From Bacillota bacterium (GTDB taxonomy: Bacteria; Bacillota; Clostridia; Christensenellales; Aristaeellaceae), in the NCBI GenBank assembly GCA_023392515.1, contig JAEVYX010000119.1:1-40569 (forward strand): a DNA stretch of 40,569 nucleotides, read 5' to 3'. The first letter of the stretch is position 1. Every line of letters begins with the position of its first letter. Under the pieces are notes generated by a model. That model saw only the letters and a program-made list of their open reading frames with translations, was not told where the DNA came from and ran no database searches. Shown here one piece after another: positions 1-7,056 of the stretch. The position numbers and the translations under genes are program-made.

Positions 1-287
1 CCTGCATCAAATCAACCATCATCATCATGCTGATCCTGAAAATCGGCAAATCCATGAACGCGGGCTTTGACCAGGTTTTCAACATGCGCAATGCGGTGGT
101 GAAAAGCGTGGCCGATATCATCGATACCTACGTCTACGATATCACCTTTCAGTCGACGCCCAATTATGGCTTTTCCACGGCGGTAGGCATGTTCAAATCC
201 ATCATCAATGCGCTGCTGTTGCTGTTTGCCAACTATGGCAGCCAGAAGCTGTTCGGCCAGGGCCTGTTTGGCGCGGAAAAGGAGTAA
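1..287 (+). CDS. Carbohydrate ABC transporter permease, LplB-like (5' end outside window)
   Basis: This is the C-terminal part of an inner-membrane permease of an oligosaccharide ABC importer; its reading frame is open from base 3 and ends at TAA 285-287. The text around residues FDQVFNMRNAVV, then IIDTYVYD and YGFSTAVGMFKS, is the usual ending of LplB-type permeases. The complete homologue at 33167-34159 ends in the same way (FDQIYLMVNSL, DTYIYD, YSAAVGLFRS). The second permease gene starts 4 nt after the stop, so the two are cotranscribed and probably form a heterodimer. The N-terminal two thirds are missing because the window begins here. The substrate cannot be told from the sequence. Confidence 0.9.
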   Translation, partial: CIKSTIIIMLILKIGKSMNAGFDQVFNMRNAVVKSVADIIDTYVYDITFQSTPNYGFSTAVGMFKSIINALLLLFANYGSQKLFGQGLFGAEKE

Positions 288-291
288 GGCA

Positions 292-1161
292 ATGAAAAGA
301 AAGAAATTTGAAGCGCTGGATATCATCAGTTTTGTGGTTTTGACGCTTTTGTTGATTGTCATCGTACTGCCGTTTTATTCCGCATTTGTGACCTCCCTTA
401 CCTCCAGCGCATCCTATGCCCGCGCACCGGTTCAGTTTTTTCCTCACGAGTTTACCCTGGACAGCTACCGCTATGTGTTTGAAAACGCTTCCCTGCTATC
501 CGGGTACGGCAACACCATTTTCATTACCGTTATCGGAGTGGTGCTGTCAATGGTGATTTCCCTGATGACGGCCTACGGCCTGGCGTACAAGGACTACCCC
601 GGAAAGAAATTGATGTTTGTCCTGGTGCTGATCCCCATGTATTTTACGGGCGGGCTATTGCCTACCTATCTGCTGATGAAAAACCTGAACATGATCAGCA
701 GCCTGTGGGGAATTATCCTCCTGTGCGGTGTAACGCCCTTTAACATCATCATAATCAAAAACGGCATTGACCAACTGCCGGATGAATTGACGGAGGCCGC
801 CCGTATTGACGGGGCAGGCGAAATCTATATCTTTGTGCGTGTGCTGGTGCCCCTTCTGGCACCGGTGATTGCCACCTTCTCGCTATTTTACGCGGTGGAT
901 TACTGGAACGAATGGTTCTGGTCCATGCTGCTGTTAACCAAACCGGATACAAGAACCTTGCAGATCATTTTACGCACCATCGTCGCCAGTTCCCAGGATG
1001 CGGCATCAGGCTCCGTTGCTTCTGCCTATGACAACGTAGCCTTCTCCCAGGGCATTAAAATGGCGGCCGTTGTGGTGGCCATGCTGCCGATCATGCTGGT
1101 CTACCCCTTCCTGCAAAGATATTTTGCCAAGGGCATGCTGGTCGGCGCAGTAAAAATGTAA
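292..1161 (+). CDS. Carbohydrate ABC transporter permease, LplC/YtcP-like
   Basis: This 289-residue multi-spanning protein is the second membrane subunit of the importer. The first TM segment is near residues 12-35 (SFVVLTLLLIVIVLPFYSAF). The cytoplasmic EAA loop that contacts the ATPase is visible as ELTEAARIDGAGEIYIFVRV. The C-terminus (YPFLQRYFAKGMLVGAVKM) is typical of the YtcP group and closely matches the paralogue at 32286-33167. The ATG at 292 was chosen because it follows the upstream stop by 4 nt and GGAGTAAGGC lies just before it; an in-frame extension to 208 would only run over the previous gene. No ATPase gene is nearby, as is common when a shared MsmX-type ATPase is used. Confidence 0.93.
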   Translation: MKRKKFEALDIISFVVLTLLLIVIVLPFYSAFVTSLTSSASYARAPVQFFPHEFTLDSYRYVFENASLLSGYGNTIFITVIGVVLSMVISLMTAYGLAYKDYPGKKLMFVLVLIPMYFTGGLLPTYLLMKNLNMISSLWGIILLCGVTPFNIIIIKNGIDQLPDELTEAARIDGAGEIYIFVRVLVPLLAPVIATFSLFYAVDYWNEWFWSMLLLTKPDTRTLQIILRTIVASSQDAASGSVASAYDNVAFSQGIKMAAVVVAMLPIMLVYPFLQRYFAKGMLVGAVKM

Positions 1162-1216
1162 TCCATGCGGCAAAATGCCGTCAAAGCACATGATCTTTAC
1201 ATGCAAAGGAGGGACA

Positions 1217-1240
1217 ATGGTATTTACCCCGGAACTATAA
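1217..1240 (+). other. Possible 7-codon leader mini-ORF
   Basis: In the 106-nt gap between the permease and solute-binding protein genes, a strong Shine-Dalgarno sequence (AAAGGAGGG, 1205-1213) sits 3 nt before an ATG that opens a 7-codon frame (MVFTPEL) ending in TAA. A second strong SD, GAGGAGG near 1253, serves the next gene. A short hairpin (CGGCA-AAA-TGCCG, 1168-1180) precedes it. It could be a translated leader affecting solute-binding protein expression or a chance start; nothing shows that it is translated. Confidence 0.25.
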
Positions 1241-1267
1241 ACAATGAAATGTGAGGAGGACAAACGG

Positions 1268-2797
1268 ATGAAACGGATTTTCGCGCTGCTGCTCACCTTG
1301 ACCATGGTATGTTCATTAACGTCCGCCCTGGCTGCGGATACGCTGGCTCCCGTTTCCTTTACCGCTACCTACTACCAAAGCGCCCAGGCCCAAAAGGATG
1401 CGGTGTATGATTACTTCTGCGACAAGTTCAACGTTGATATCGATATGATCGGCGTTTCTCCCGACAGCCTGAACGAAACCAACAACATCATGATTCCTGC
1501 CGGCACCATGTATGACTGGATGCTGTGGGATTTCAACTACACCACCTATGCTTCCTATGTGGATCAGGGTCTCTTGAAGCCCCTGCCCCAGGGGTGGGAA
1601 GAAAAGTATCCCAACCTGTTTGGCGCCATGCAGGTAAACGGCATTTTGGAAAAATTGTACATTGACGGCCAAGTGTACGCCATCCCCAAGACGATTTACT
1701 ACAACTTTGCAAAAGGCGACACTGCCCTTTGGCATATGATGCTGTACTACAGGACGGATTGGCTGGAAACCCTGGGCATGGAGCCTTGGGGCGATACCGT
1801 CACCATTTCCCAGGTGATGGATTTTTGCAAGGCTGCGGTAGAAAAGGACATGGCTGGCAACGGCAATACCATTGGCCTGTGCGGCAGCACCAACCATCTC
1901 ACTACCCTGCTTATGCAGATGTATAACGGCTATTTTGACACCTTTACGGCGGTGGACGGAAAGTACGTCTGGGGGCCGACCCTGGACAAGACCGTGGATG
2001 GCATCGCCAATATCAAAAAGCTGTATTCCGAAAAACTTCTGGACCCCGATTTCTATCTCGCCACCCGGGATGCGGCGCAAAACCTGTTCTGCTCCGGCAT
2101 GGCGGCCTGCAATTACACCAATGGCACCGTTTCTAACTTTACCTCCATCCTGAAAAACGCCAAGGCGGCAGGAATTGCAGACGCTGAAAAGAATATCAAG
2201 AGCGTTGTGGTAACGGACGATCAGGGCGTATGGCGGGGCGCGGAAACCAGCAACTACTGGCTGGCCTCCATTTTCTCCCCCAGCCTTGATGATGCAAAAT
2301 TTGATCGCATCCTGTCTTTGATCGATTATCTGTTTACCGAAGAAGCGGAACTGATTATCAATATGGGCCTGGAAGGCGTTGACTGGGAAAAGGACGGAAA
2401 CGGCGGCTATAAAATCCTGATGGAATCCAGCTATGCCAACGTCCGGGAGAAGTATCCCTCCTGCTGGTTCTGGCGCTTTATGGCCTTGTGCCCCGATGAA
2501 TTCTCCCTGGTCAATCCGGCAGAAAACCAGGCAGTGCAGCAGGCTGTGAATGCGGCCTATGAAGCCCGCACTTTATCGGCTGCCAAGAACGGTTATGTGA
2601 AACTGGATTATAATGTGAATTTCCTGGGCACCCAGTCCAAAGCGGATTACTCGGTGAATATTGTGGATGAAGTGGTTCGCATTGCTGTGGATGAAAAAAT
2701 TACGCAGGAAAACATCGCTAAGGAATGGAACAGCTTCATTGAAAACTACCGTCAAATCTGGCAGCCGGTAGCCGATGACCTGAACGCCCCAAAGTAA
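1268..2797 (+). CDS. Extracellular carbohydrate-binding protein of ABC importer (LplA-like)
   Basis: This 509-residue secreted protein is the solute receptor for the permeases just upstream. It starts with a classical signal peptide (MKRIFALLLTLTMVCSLTSALA) and likely cleavage before ADTL. There is no acceptable lipobox cysteine, which is unusual for a Gram-positive binding protein. The mature part has the organisation of family 1 sugar-binding proteins that work with LplB/LplC permeases, and contains motifs such as YYRTDWLETLGM followed by a helix for domain entry. ATG 1268 is preferred over the in-frame ATG 1244, because GAGGAGG at 1252-1258 is well placed and the signal peptide then starts correctly. 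A perfect hairpin follows the stop. The sugar bound is unknown. Confidence 0.9.
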   Translation: MKRIFALLLTLTMVCSLTSALAADTLAPVSFTATYYQSAQAQKDAVYDYFCDKFNVDIDMIGVSPDSLNETNNIMIPAGTMYDWMLWDFNYTTYASYVDQGLLKPLPQGWEEKYPNLFGAMQVNGILEKLYIDGQVYAIPKTIYYNFAKGDTALWHMMLYYRTDWLETLGMEPWGDTVTISQVMDFCKAAVEKDMAGNGNTIGLCGSTNHLTTLLMQMYNGYFDTFTAVDGKYVWGPTLDKTVDGIANIKKLYSEKLLDPDFYLATRDAAQNLFCSGMAACNYTNGTVSNFTSILKNAKAAGIADAEKNIKSVVVTDDQGVWRGAETSNYWLASIFSPSLDDAKFDRILSLIDYLFTEEAELIINMGLEGVDWEKDGNGGYKILMESSYANVREKYPSCWFWRFMALCPDEFSLVNPAENQAVQQAVNAAYEARTLSAAKNGYVKLDYNVNFLGTQSKADYSVNIVDEVVRIAVDEKITQENIAKEWNSFIENYRQIWQPVADDLNAPK

Positions 2798-2812
2798 GCT
2801 TTCTTAATTGCC

Positions 2813-2845
2813 GGTGCGAATTGCTTTCAAAAAGCAATTCGCACC
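2813..2845 (+). terminator. Perfect 15-bp hairpin after the binding-protein gene
   Basis: Arms 2813-2827 and 2831-2845 are exactly complementary and leave a 3-nt CAA loop. No T-run follows, so it is more likely an RNA-stabilising or partial-termination element between the binding-protein gene and the response regulator than a full terminator. It begins 15 nt after the stop codon of the upstream gene. Confidence 0.7.
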
Positions 2846-2869
2846 AGCGTTATATCGGGAGATGAAAGC

Positions 2870-3598
2870 ATGGAGGAGTATACGTGCATCATCGTTGATG
2901 ACGACAAGTGGGCCCTGACCGACATACGCAGCAATATCGCCTTTACCCAGGCCGGATTCCGCGTTGTGGGGGAGTATTTGAATGCCAAAGATGCTTTGAA
3001 GGCTATTGCCGCCGCTCCTCCGGACTTGATTATTACCGATATCTGCATGGGGGAAATGAGCGGGCTTGACATGGTGGAGGAGTGCCGCAGACAGGGGATT
3101 CCCTCCATGTTCATTGTCATCAGCGGACATTCGGATTTCGGTTACGCCCAGCGTGCCCTGAACAACGGTGCCTGCCACTTTATGCTAAAGCCTGTGGATG
3201 CGGGGGAGGGGCTGCGCATGCTGATGAAGGTGCGCGACCGGCTTACCCATAAGGACGTGCCCGAGGCATCCCATCACCGGGCCATGGATGAAATTATGCA
3301 GTATATGCGGGAGCATTATCAACAGCGCCTTGCCCTGGAAGACGTGGCGGATCATTTTTATATGAACAAGACCTATCTTTCCGAGCTTTTCAAAAAGGAG
3401 ACCGGAAAGAGCTTTGTACAGTTCAAAAATGAAATACGTGTGGAACGGGCGAAAGTGCTTTTGCGCAATTCGGACGAATTGATCAGCTCCATCTCGCAGC
3501 AATGCGGGTTTGAGGATGCCGGTTACTTTTCAACTGTCTTTAAGCTTATGACGCAATTGACACCCCAGCAATACAGAAATGAAAAGCGGGTCGACTGA
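2870..3598 (+). CDS. Response regulator with AraC-type DNA-binding domain (YesN-like)
   Basis: This 242-residue cytoplasmic transcription factor probably controls the adjacent transporter genes. Residues 5-120 form a receiver domain: the acidic pair in IIVDDDKW, the phospho-acceptor aspartate in LIITDICMGEMSG, the Ser/Thr switch in IVISGHSD, and the lysine in FMLKPVD. The usual proline after DIxM is glycine here. Residues 138-240 form two helix-turn-helix units of the AraC family (LALEDVADHFYMNKTYLSEL, then ISSISQQCGFEDAGYFSTVF). The usual YesM-type histidine kinase is not next to it in the window and may lie upstream. At 242 residues it is far shorter than many YesN proteins (400-530), lacking the long linker. 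Confidence 0.92.
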   Translation: MEEYTCIIVDDDKWALTDIRSNIAFTQAGFRVVGEYLNAKDALKAIAAAPPDLIITDICMGEMSGLDMVEECRRQGIPSMFIVISGHSDFGYAQRALNNGACHFMLKPVDAGEGLRMLMKVRDRLTHKDVPEASHHRAMDEIMQYMREHYQQRLALEDVADHFYMNKTYLSELFKKETGKSFVQFKNEIRVERAKVLLRNSDELISSISQQCGFEDAGYFSTVFKLMTQLTPQQYRNEKRVD

Positions 3599-3622
3599 TA
3601 CATAGATCGTGGGGGAGCAATG

Positions 3623-4885
3623 ATGGAATTTATTCGTCACGTCCGGGACGGCGGGCATTATGATGCAGTGGTTTGCGGCGCGGGCCCTGGGGGTGTTGGC
3701 GCCGCGTTGAGCGCAGCGCGCCAGGGGCTGAAGGTGCTGCTGCTGGACCATGCGGGCTGCGCCGGGGGCTATTGGACCAGCGGGCTGATGAGCATTGCGC
3801 TGGATATGCCTGGCAAAGGCGGTATTCCAAGGGAGATTATGAACCAGTTGATGGCCCATCGCAAAGCGGAGTGGGCGGACAAAGAAAGCTATGTATATGA
3901 TGTAGAAAGCATGAAGCATTTGCTGGAACAGATGCTGATGCAAGCGAAGGTGGATATATCCCTTTATACCCGAGTGACGGATGTGCAGGTGGAAAATGGG
4001 AAGATCGCCTCCATCCTGGCGGACGGCCATGACGCATGCGGGTATCAGGCAAGCTTTTTTGTGGATGCAACCGGCCATGGCATACTTTCCGCCCTTGCGG
4101 GATGCACTTTTGAGGTGGGATATCCCGACAGCGAAAAAAGGCAGCCCGCCAGTTTGGAAGCGCTGGTAAGCGGCGTGCCGGATAGCTGGCACAGCGATAT
4201 TCATAACCCCGAAAAGAAACGGGAATTGCGCGAATTGCTGAAATCTGCAGGAATTGCCTGCACTTATCCGTCGCCCCTCTTGTTTCAAAACGCGCCGGAT
4301 TCCCAGTGCTGGAAGCTGGCCATCAACCAACAATATGGAGTGGATATCGAAAAGCCTCCTACCATAACCTATGCAACCATCGCCGCACGGGATGAAATTT
4401 ACCGTGCTGTGGAAGCGCTGCGCACCCTGCCTGGGTGGGAAAGATTCACCCTTATTACAACCGCTGAGCAAATCGGCCTTCGGGATAACAGGCGCATAGC
4501 AGGGCTTTACCGGATTACAGGGGAGGATTGCCTTCAGGGCAAGGCCTTCCCGGATGGCGTGGTGCCGGTAAGCTACTTTATTGATGTGCATGAACTAACC
4601 TCCGCCGGCCATATGCAGGATGGCATCAGCAACAGAAGGACGCTTCCCTACCAGCTTCCCATGGGCTGCCTCATCTCCCGGGATGTAAGCAATCTGTTTA
4701 TGGCGGGGCGCTGCCTGTCCGGCGATTTCTTTGCCCACGCCTCCTGCCGCATGACGAATACAGCCTGCGCCACAGGGGAAGCGGTGGGGTTGGCCATCGC
4801 GTCCCTTTCCAATGGGGGGGATAATGCGGCGGTGGACGGCGTTCGCGTGCGAGAGCTTATGTGCGGCAGGGGATATACGCTGTAG
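3623..4885 (+). CDS. FAD-dependent oxidoreductase (FAD_oxidored, PF12831-like)
   Basis: This roughly 420-residue flavoprotein has an N-terminal Rossmann fold with the dinucleotide motif CGAGPGGVGAALSAARQG and the acidic end of the second strand in VLLLDHAG, followed by GGYWTSGLMSIAL. The C-terminal signature LFMAGRCLSGDFFAHASCRM is the second FAD-contacting region typical of this family. Members are often found in glycan-utilisation loci, but the reaction is mostly unknown. It follows the response regulator by 24 nt and so belongs to the transporter operon, suggesting oxidation or reduction of the imported sugar. Of two adjacent ATG codons, 3623 was chosen because GGGGGAG (3611-3617) is then 5 nt away rather than 2. 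A terminator follows the gene. Confidence 0.85.
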   Translation: MEFIRHVRDGGHYDAVVCGAGPGGVGAALSAARQGLKVLLLDHAGCAGGYWTSGLMSIALDMPGKGGIPREIMNQLMAHRKAEWADKESYVYDVESMKHLLEQMLMQAKVDISLYTRVTDVQVENGKIASILADGHDACGYQASFFVDATGHGILSALAGCTFEVGYPDSEKRQPASLEALVSGVPDSWHSDIHNPEKKRELRELLKSAGIACTYPSPLLFQNAPDSQCWKLAINQQYGVDIEKPPTITYATIAARDEIYRAVEALRTLPGWERFTLITTAEQIGLRDNRRIAGLYRITGEDCLQGKAFPDGVVPVSYFIDVHELTSAGHMQDGISNRRTLPYQLPMGCLISRDVSNLFMAGRCLSGDFFAHASCRMTNTACATGEAVGLAIASLSNGGDNAAVDGVRVRELMCGRGYTL

Positions 4886-4930
4886 GCCTGATGCTTGCAA
4901 TTTATGGCTTTATTCATGCTATACGTATGA

Positions 4931-4969
4931 AATCTGTTTGAAGACAACCGTTTTCAAACGGATTTTTTT
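4931..4969 (+). terminator. Rho-independent terminator of the first ABC/oxidoreductase operon
   Basis: A 12-bp stem (4931-4942 with 4953-4964, one G-T pair) and a 10-nt loop run directly into seven T residues (4963-4969). It closes the plus-strand operon that enters from the left edge of the window. Confidence 0.88.
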
Positions 4970-5113
4970 GATTATTGCCACGGGAGCCATCTCGAACAAC
5001 CATGCATCTGTCCGGAATATACTGATATTGTGCCCGGACTGTCGCAACGCGGGCCGGATGTCTTGCGGCCGCAGCTTTCGGGCATAACGGTACAGAAAGC
5101 GGGTGTGTGAAGC

Positions 5114-5443
5114 ATGCAGGTAAGCTTTGCCGAAATCATAGCCCTCCTGTCTGTATTGGTTGCAGTTTTGTCTCTCGTTTACACTTTTTCACGGGGAAAA
5201 AGAATGGACGTCTCAGCAGATGCCCAATTGAAAAGCGATGTGGGGTATATCAAGGCACGCATCGATGAGGTCGTGAAGGATCAAAAAGAATTGGCGGATA
5301 ATGTGGGAGACTTATCCGAACGGGTTGCAAAATGCGAAGAGGGTATCAGACAGGCTCATAAAATGATAGATGAAATCCTGAGCAGAAGTCCTTATGGTTT
5401 AACCGGAGCAAAGCACAAGACAGTTCATCCAGATGAAAACTGA
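5114..5443 (+). CDS. Phage-lysis-type membrane-anchored coiled-coil protein
   Basis: This 109-residue protein has one N-terminal TM helix (about residues 6-26, FAEIIALLSVLVAVLSLVYT), a basic patch (SRGKR), then a long heptad-like coiled coil (residues 38-93, with VGYIKARIDEVVKDQKELAD). Small proteins with this layout are commonly found just upstream of holins in phages of Clostridia. That match, together with a holin-like gene 12 nt downstream, is the basis for the call. The Shine-Dalgarno site is weak (GTGAAGC before ATG), so the start is less sure. No endolysin or structural phage gene is nearby. Confidence 0.6.
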   Translation: MQVSFAEIIALLSVLVAVLSLVYTFSRGKRMDVSADAQLKSDVGYIKARIDEVVKDQKELADNVGDLSERVAKCEEGIRQAHKMIDEILSRSPYGLTGAKHKTVHPDEN

Positions 5444-5455
5444 GAGGAGAAAATC

Positions 5456-5653
5456 ATGGATCAATCTCGTTGGAAATCGAGGGTGACATGGGCAGGCCTG
5501 GCCGCTACGCTCATGATTCTTTTCGGACAGCTCGGCTTATATGAAACACTGGGCATCACCCAGGAATGGCTTCAAACCGTAATTGATGTGGTGCTTGCCC
5601 TGCTTGTGTCCTTCGGGGTTTTGAATAACCCTACGGACGCAAAGCACTTCTAA
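5456..5653 (+). CDS. Phage holin-like small membrane protein (phi-LC3 type)
   Basis: This 65-residue protein has two predicted TM helices (about residues 10-28 and 38-57) and ends in FGVLNNPTDAKHF. The layout and the conserved G-x-x-NPT ending are those of phi-LC3-type holins, which make membrane lesions that release endolysin. It is preceded by a strong ribosome site (GAGAGGAG, 6 nt spacing) and is linked to the upstream coiled-coil gene. The usual partner, an amidase or muramidase, is absent: the next gene is a convergent polysaccharide deacetylase. It may be a lysis-cassette remnant or a domesticated holin. Confidence 0.7.
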   Translation: MDQSRWKSRVTWAGLAATLMILFGQLGLYETLGITQEWLQTVIDVVLALLVSFGVLNNPTDAKHF

Positions 5654-5663
5654 AACAGTAAAA

Positions 5664-5693
5664 GCCCTGCCGGTTTCGGCCGGCGGGGCCCTT
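5664..5693 (+). terminator. Hairpin between convergent holin and deacetylase genes
   Basis: A 10-bp GC-rich stem (5664-5673 with 5680-5689, one G-T pair) with a 6-nt loop begins 11 nt after the holin stop codon. A-rich sequence on its left would give a T-rich tail on the minus strand, so it may stop transcription from both sides. Confidence 0.7.
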
Positions 5694-5735
5694 TGCGTCA
5701 AAGAACGGACAAGCCGCTTTTTATTCCAACACACC

Positions 5736-6422
5736 TTATCCGTTTGATAGCAGCACCTGAGCGTTGGTGCCATAGAATAGTTCGTTCCGGCCGCTTACGT
5801 ATTCCAAGAATTCTTCCATCAGCGACCAGTCGTCGTTCACATCAAACTCATAGCTATGACCCCAGACATAAAACAGCATAGGCTCCGTGGGCTTGCATGC
5901 TGCAAATTGGCGTGCCAGATCCATCAGATCGGGATGACTGTAGTGGCAGGTGGGGGAAAAGGGGATCAAACTGCGATTGGCGCTGAAGGACAAAAAGTCC
6001 CGCGTATCCCGGGCATAGGAAAGACCGCAGGCTTTGATGGCCTCGTTAACCAAGGGTGTATGGGAGCCGTATGGATAGGCCATGCCGCGTATGGGATAGC
6101 CCATGCAGTTTTCCAGGTTGCGTTTGTCCTGAATCAGTTCGTTGATAATAGTTTCCCGGTCCAAATTTTCCAGGTGCGGATGGGTCAGCGTATGCACCGC
6201 CACCTCATGGCCCTGATATACCAATGGCAGTTCGGTCATATTCAGGCGGTGTATGGTAACGCCATTGTTTTGAAAGCTGTTGGCCCTTGTCTGTATACCG
6301 GAATTGAGGTTGAAGGTGCCTTTTAAATGGTACTTGTTGAATAGCGCGATCAGCCGCACATCCTGTTCCACACCGTCATCAAAGCTAAAGGTAATGGCTT
6401 TGAGTTTGTTCCCAGGATACAT
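5736..6422 (-). CDS. Polysaccharide deacetylase family protein (NodB homology)
   Basis: This 228-residue protein carries the NodB fold of carbohydrate esterase family 4. The catalytic base and metal aspartate lie in ITFSFDDGVEQD, and the two metal-binding histidines in VHTLTHPHL. Motif 3 (MAYPYG) and a C-terminal FYVWGHSYEF are also visible. Such enzymes remove N-acetyl groups from peptidoglycan, chitin-like or other glycans. There is no signal peptide, so it may be cytoplasmic or exported another way. ATG 6422 was chosen because AGGGAGTG precedes it by 6 nt and the protein then begins in a family-typical way (MYPGNKLKAITFSFDDG); an in-frame ATG at 6476 lacks a ribosome site. Confidence 0.9.
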   Translation of the reverse strand: MYPGNKLKAITFSFDDGVEQDVRLIALFNKYHLKGTFNLNSGIQTRANSFQNNGVTIHRLNMTELPLVYQGHEVAVHTLTHPHLENLDRETIINELIQDKRNLENCMGYPIRGMAYPYGSHTPLVNEAIKACGLSYARDTRDFLSFSANRSLIPFSPTCHYSHPDLMDLARQFAACKPTEPMLFYVWGHSYEFDVNDDWSLMEEFLEYVSGRNELFYGTNAQVLLSNG

Positions 6423-6476
6423 TGCGTTCACTCCCTGTATGTGATTGTAAGTGCAAATAGTATCTATATATCTCAT

Positions 6477-6531
6477 ATTTTACCACGCAGGTAGGGATAA
6501 GAGAATGATCCGGATAATAATTTTACCACGC
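6477..6531 (-). promoter_or_regulatory. Possible tandem promoters of the deacetylase gene
   Basis: A 12-bp direct repeat (ATTTTACCACGC at 6477-6488 and 6520-6531) reads on the minus strand as TGG-TAAAAT, an extended -10 like element. The closer copy lies about 55 nt upstream of the start codon and has TTCTCT 17 nt further upstream; the other copy has no good -35. The repeat may instead be a regulator site. Confidence 0.3.
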
Positions 6532-6566
6532 GGCGTACAGATTCGGCAGCGGGCCGATACCTGTGC

Positions 6567-6595
6567 TTGATGCATACATCTTGAAGCGGTATAAT
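6567..6595 (+). promoter_or_regulatory. Sigma-A-type promoter of the Cys-rich protein gene
   Basis: TTGATG at 6567-6572 and TATAAT at 6590-6595 are separated by 17 nt, close to the consensus. The start codon at 6639 lies about 37 nt after the expected transcription start. Confidence 0.75.
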
Positions 6596-6638
6596 GAACT
6601 TCATCATACCAGACGTATTTTATTTGGGAGCTGTTGTT

Positions 6639-6815
6639 ATGCTGGAAAATGGCCTAACAGAATGCAATTGCAAGAAAACAAAATGTGAGCGCCACGGAAA
6701 ATGCAGCGAATGCATGGCGTACCACCAAACGAAAAGAAAACCTTCCCCGCCATATTGCAAACGCCAGGAACAAAAGGCGGACAGGCGCGCTCAAAGGAGA
6801 AGCCGGTCTATATAA
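6639..6815 (+). CDS. Small Cys-rich protein, probably metal-binding
   Basis: This 58-residue basic protein has six cysteines: one in a C-x-C pair (ECNCKKTKCERHGKCSEC), others following with histidines, ending in PPYCKRQEQKADRRAQRR. Short proteins with the C-x-C-K3-x-C-x-RHG-x-C-x2-C and PPYCKR pattern are recalled from many Clostridia as conserved hypotheticals, without known function. The spacing of Cys and His suggests a zinc- or iron-binding knuckle. The start at 6639 is supported by GGGAG 8 nt before it and by the promoter at 6567-6595. The gene stands alone and is followed by a long hairpin. Confidence 0.75.
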   Translation: MLENGLTECNCKKTKCERHGKCSECMAYHQTKRKPSPPYCKRQEQKADRRAQRRSRSI

Positions 6816-6844
6816 AAATCGGCATCTGCAGATAAAGACAACCG

Positions 6845-6890
6845 CAGGAAAACGCGTGGCGCCTACCTCGCCATGCCTGTTTTCCTGTTC
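6845..6890 (+). terminator. Long hairpin after the Cys-rich protein gene
   Basis: A 9-bp perfect outer stem (6845-6853 with 6879-6887) encloses an 8-bp inner stem (6854-6861 with 6869-6876), interrupted by a 2-nt bulge. The T-tract is poor (TTC), so the terminator call rests on position and stem strength. Confidence 0.5.
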
Positions 6891-6968
6891 TCATATGCGC
6901 TGCCAATGGATTGCAAAATTGTCAGCCATGCTTGAAATGCCAATATGTAGCATAGAACTGTTACCATA

Positions 6969-6997
6969 TTGAAATTGATTTGTAATAATGCTATACT
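6969..6997 (+). promoter_or_regulatory. Strong promoter of the DUF3048 gene
   Basis: TTGAAA (6969-6974), a 17-nt spacer and TATACT (6992-6997) preceded by TGC give a near-consensus vegetative promoter with an extended -10. The start codon lies about 53 nt downstream of the expected transcription start. Confidence 0.78.
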
Positions 6998-7056
6998 TCT
7001 GAAGGTTATTGCAAAAGAAAATATTTGTTTGATTTGCTTCTAAAAGGAGTCTTTCC

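Noticed and set aside
3530..4591. 353-codon frame antisense to the FAD oxidoreductase
   Set aside because: The plus-strand frame has intact FAD motifs and a ribosome site; the antisense frame has neither.
4812..5087. Open frame across the terminator after the oxidoreductase gene
   Set aside because: It starts inside the oxidoreductase gene, runs through a strong terminator hairpin and has no ribosome site.
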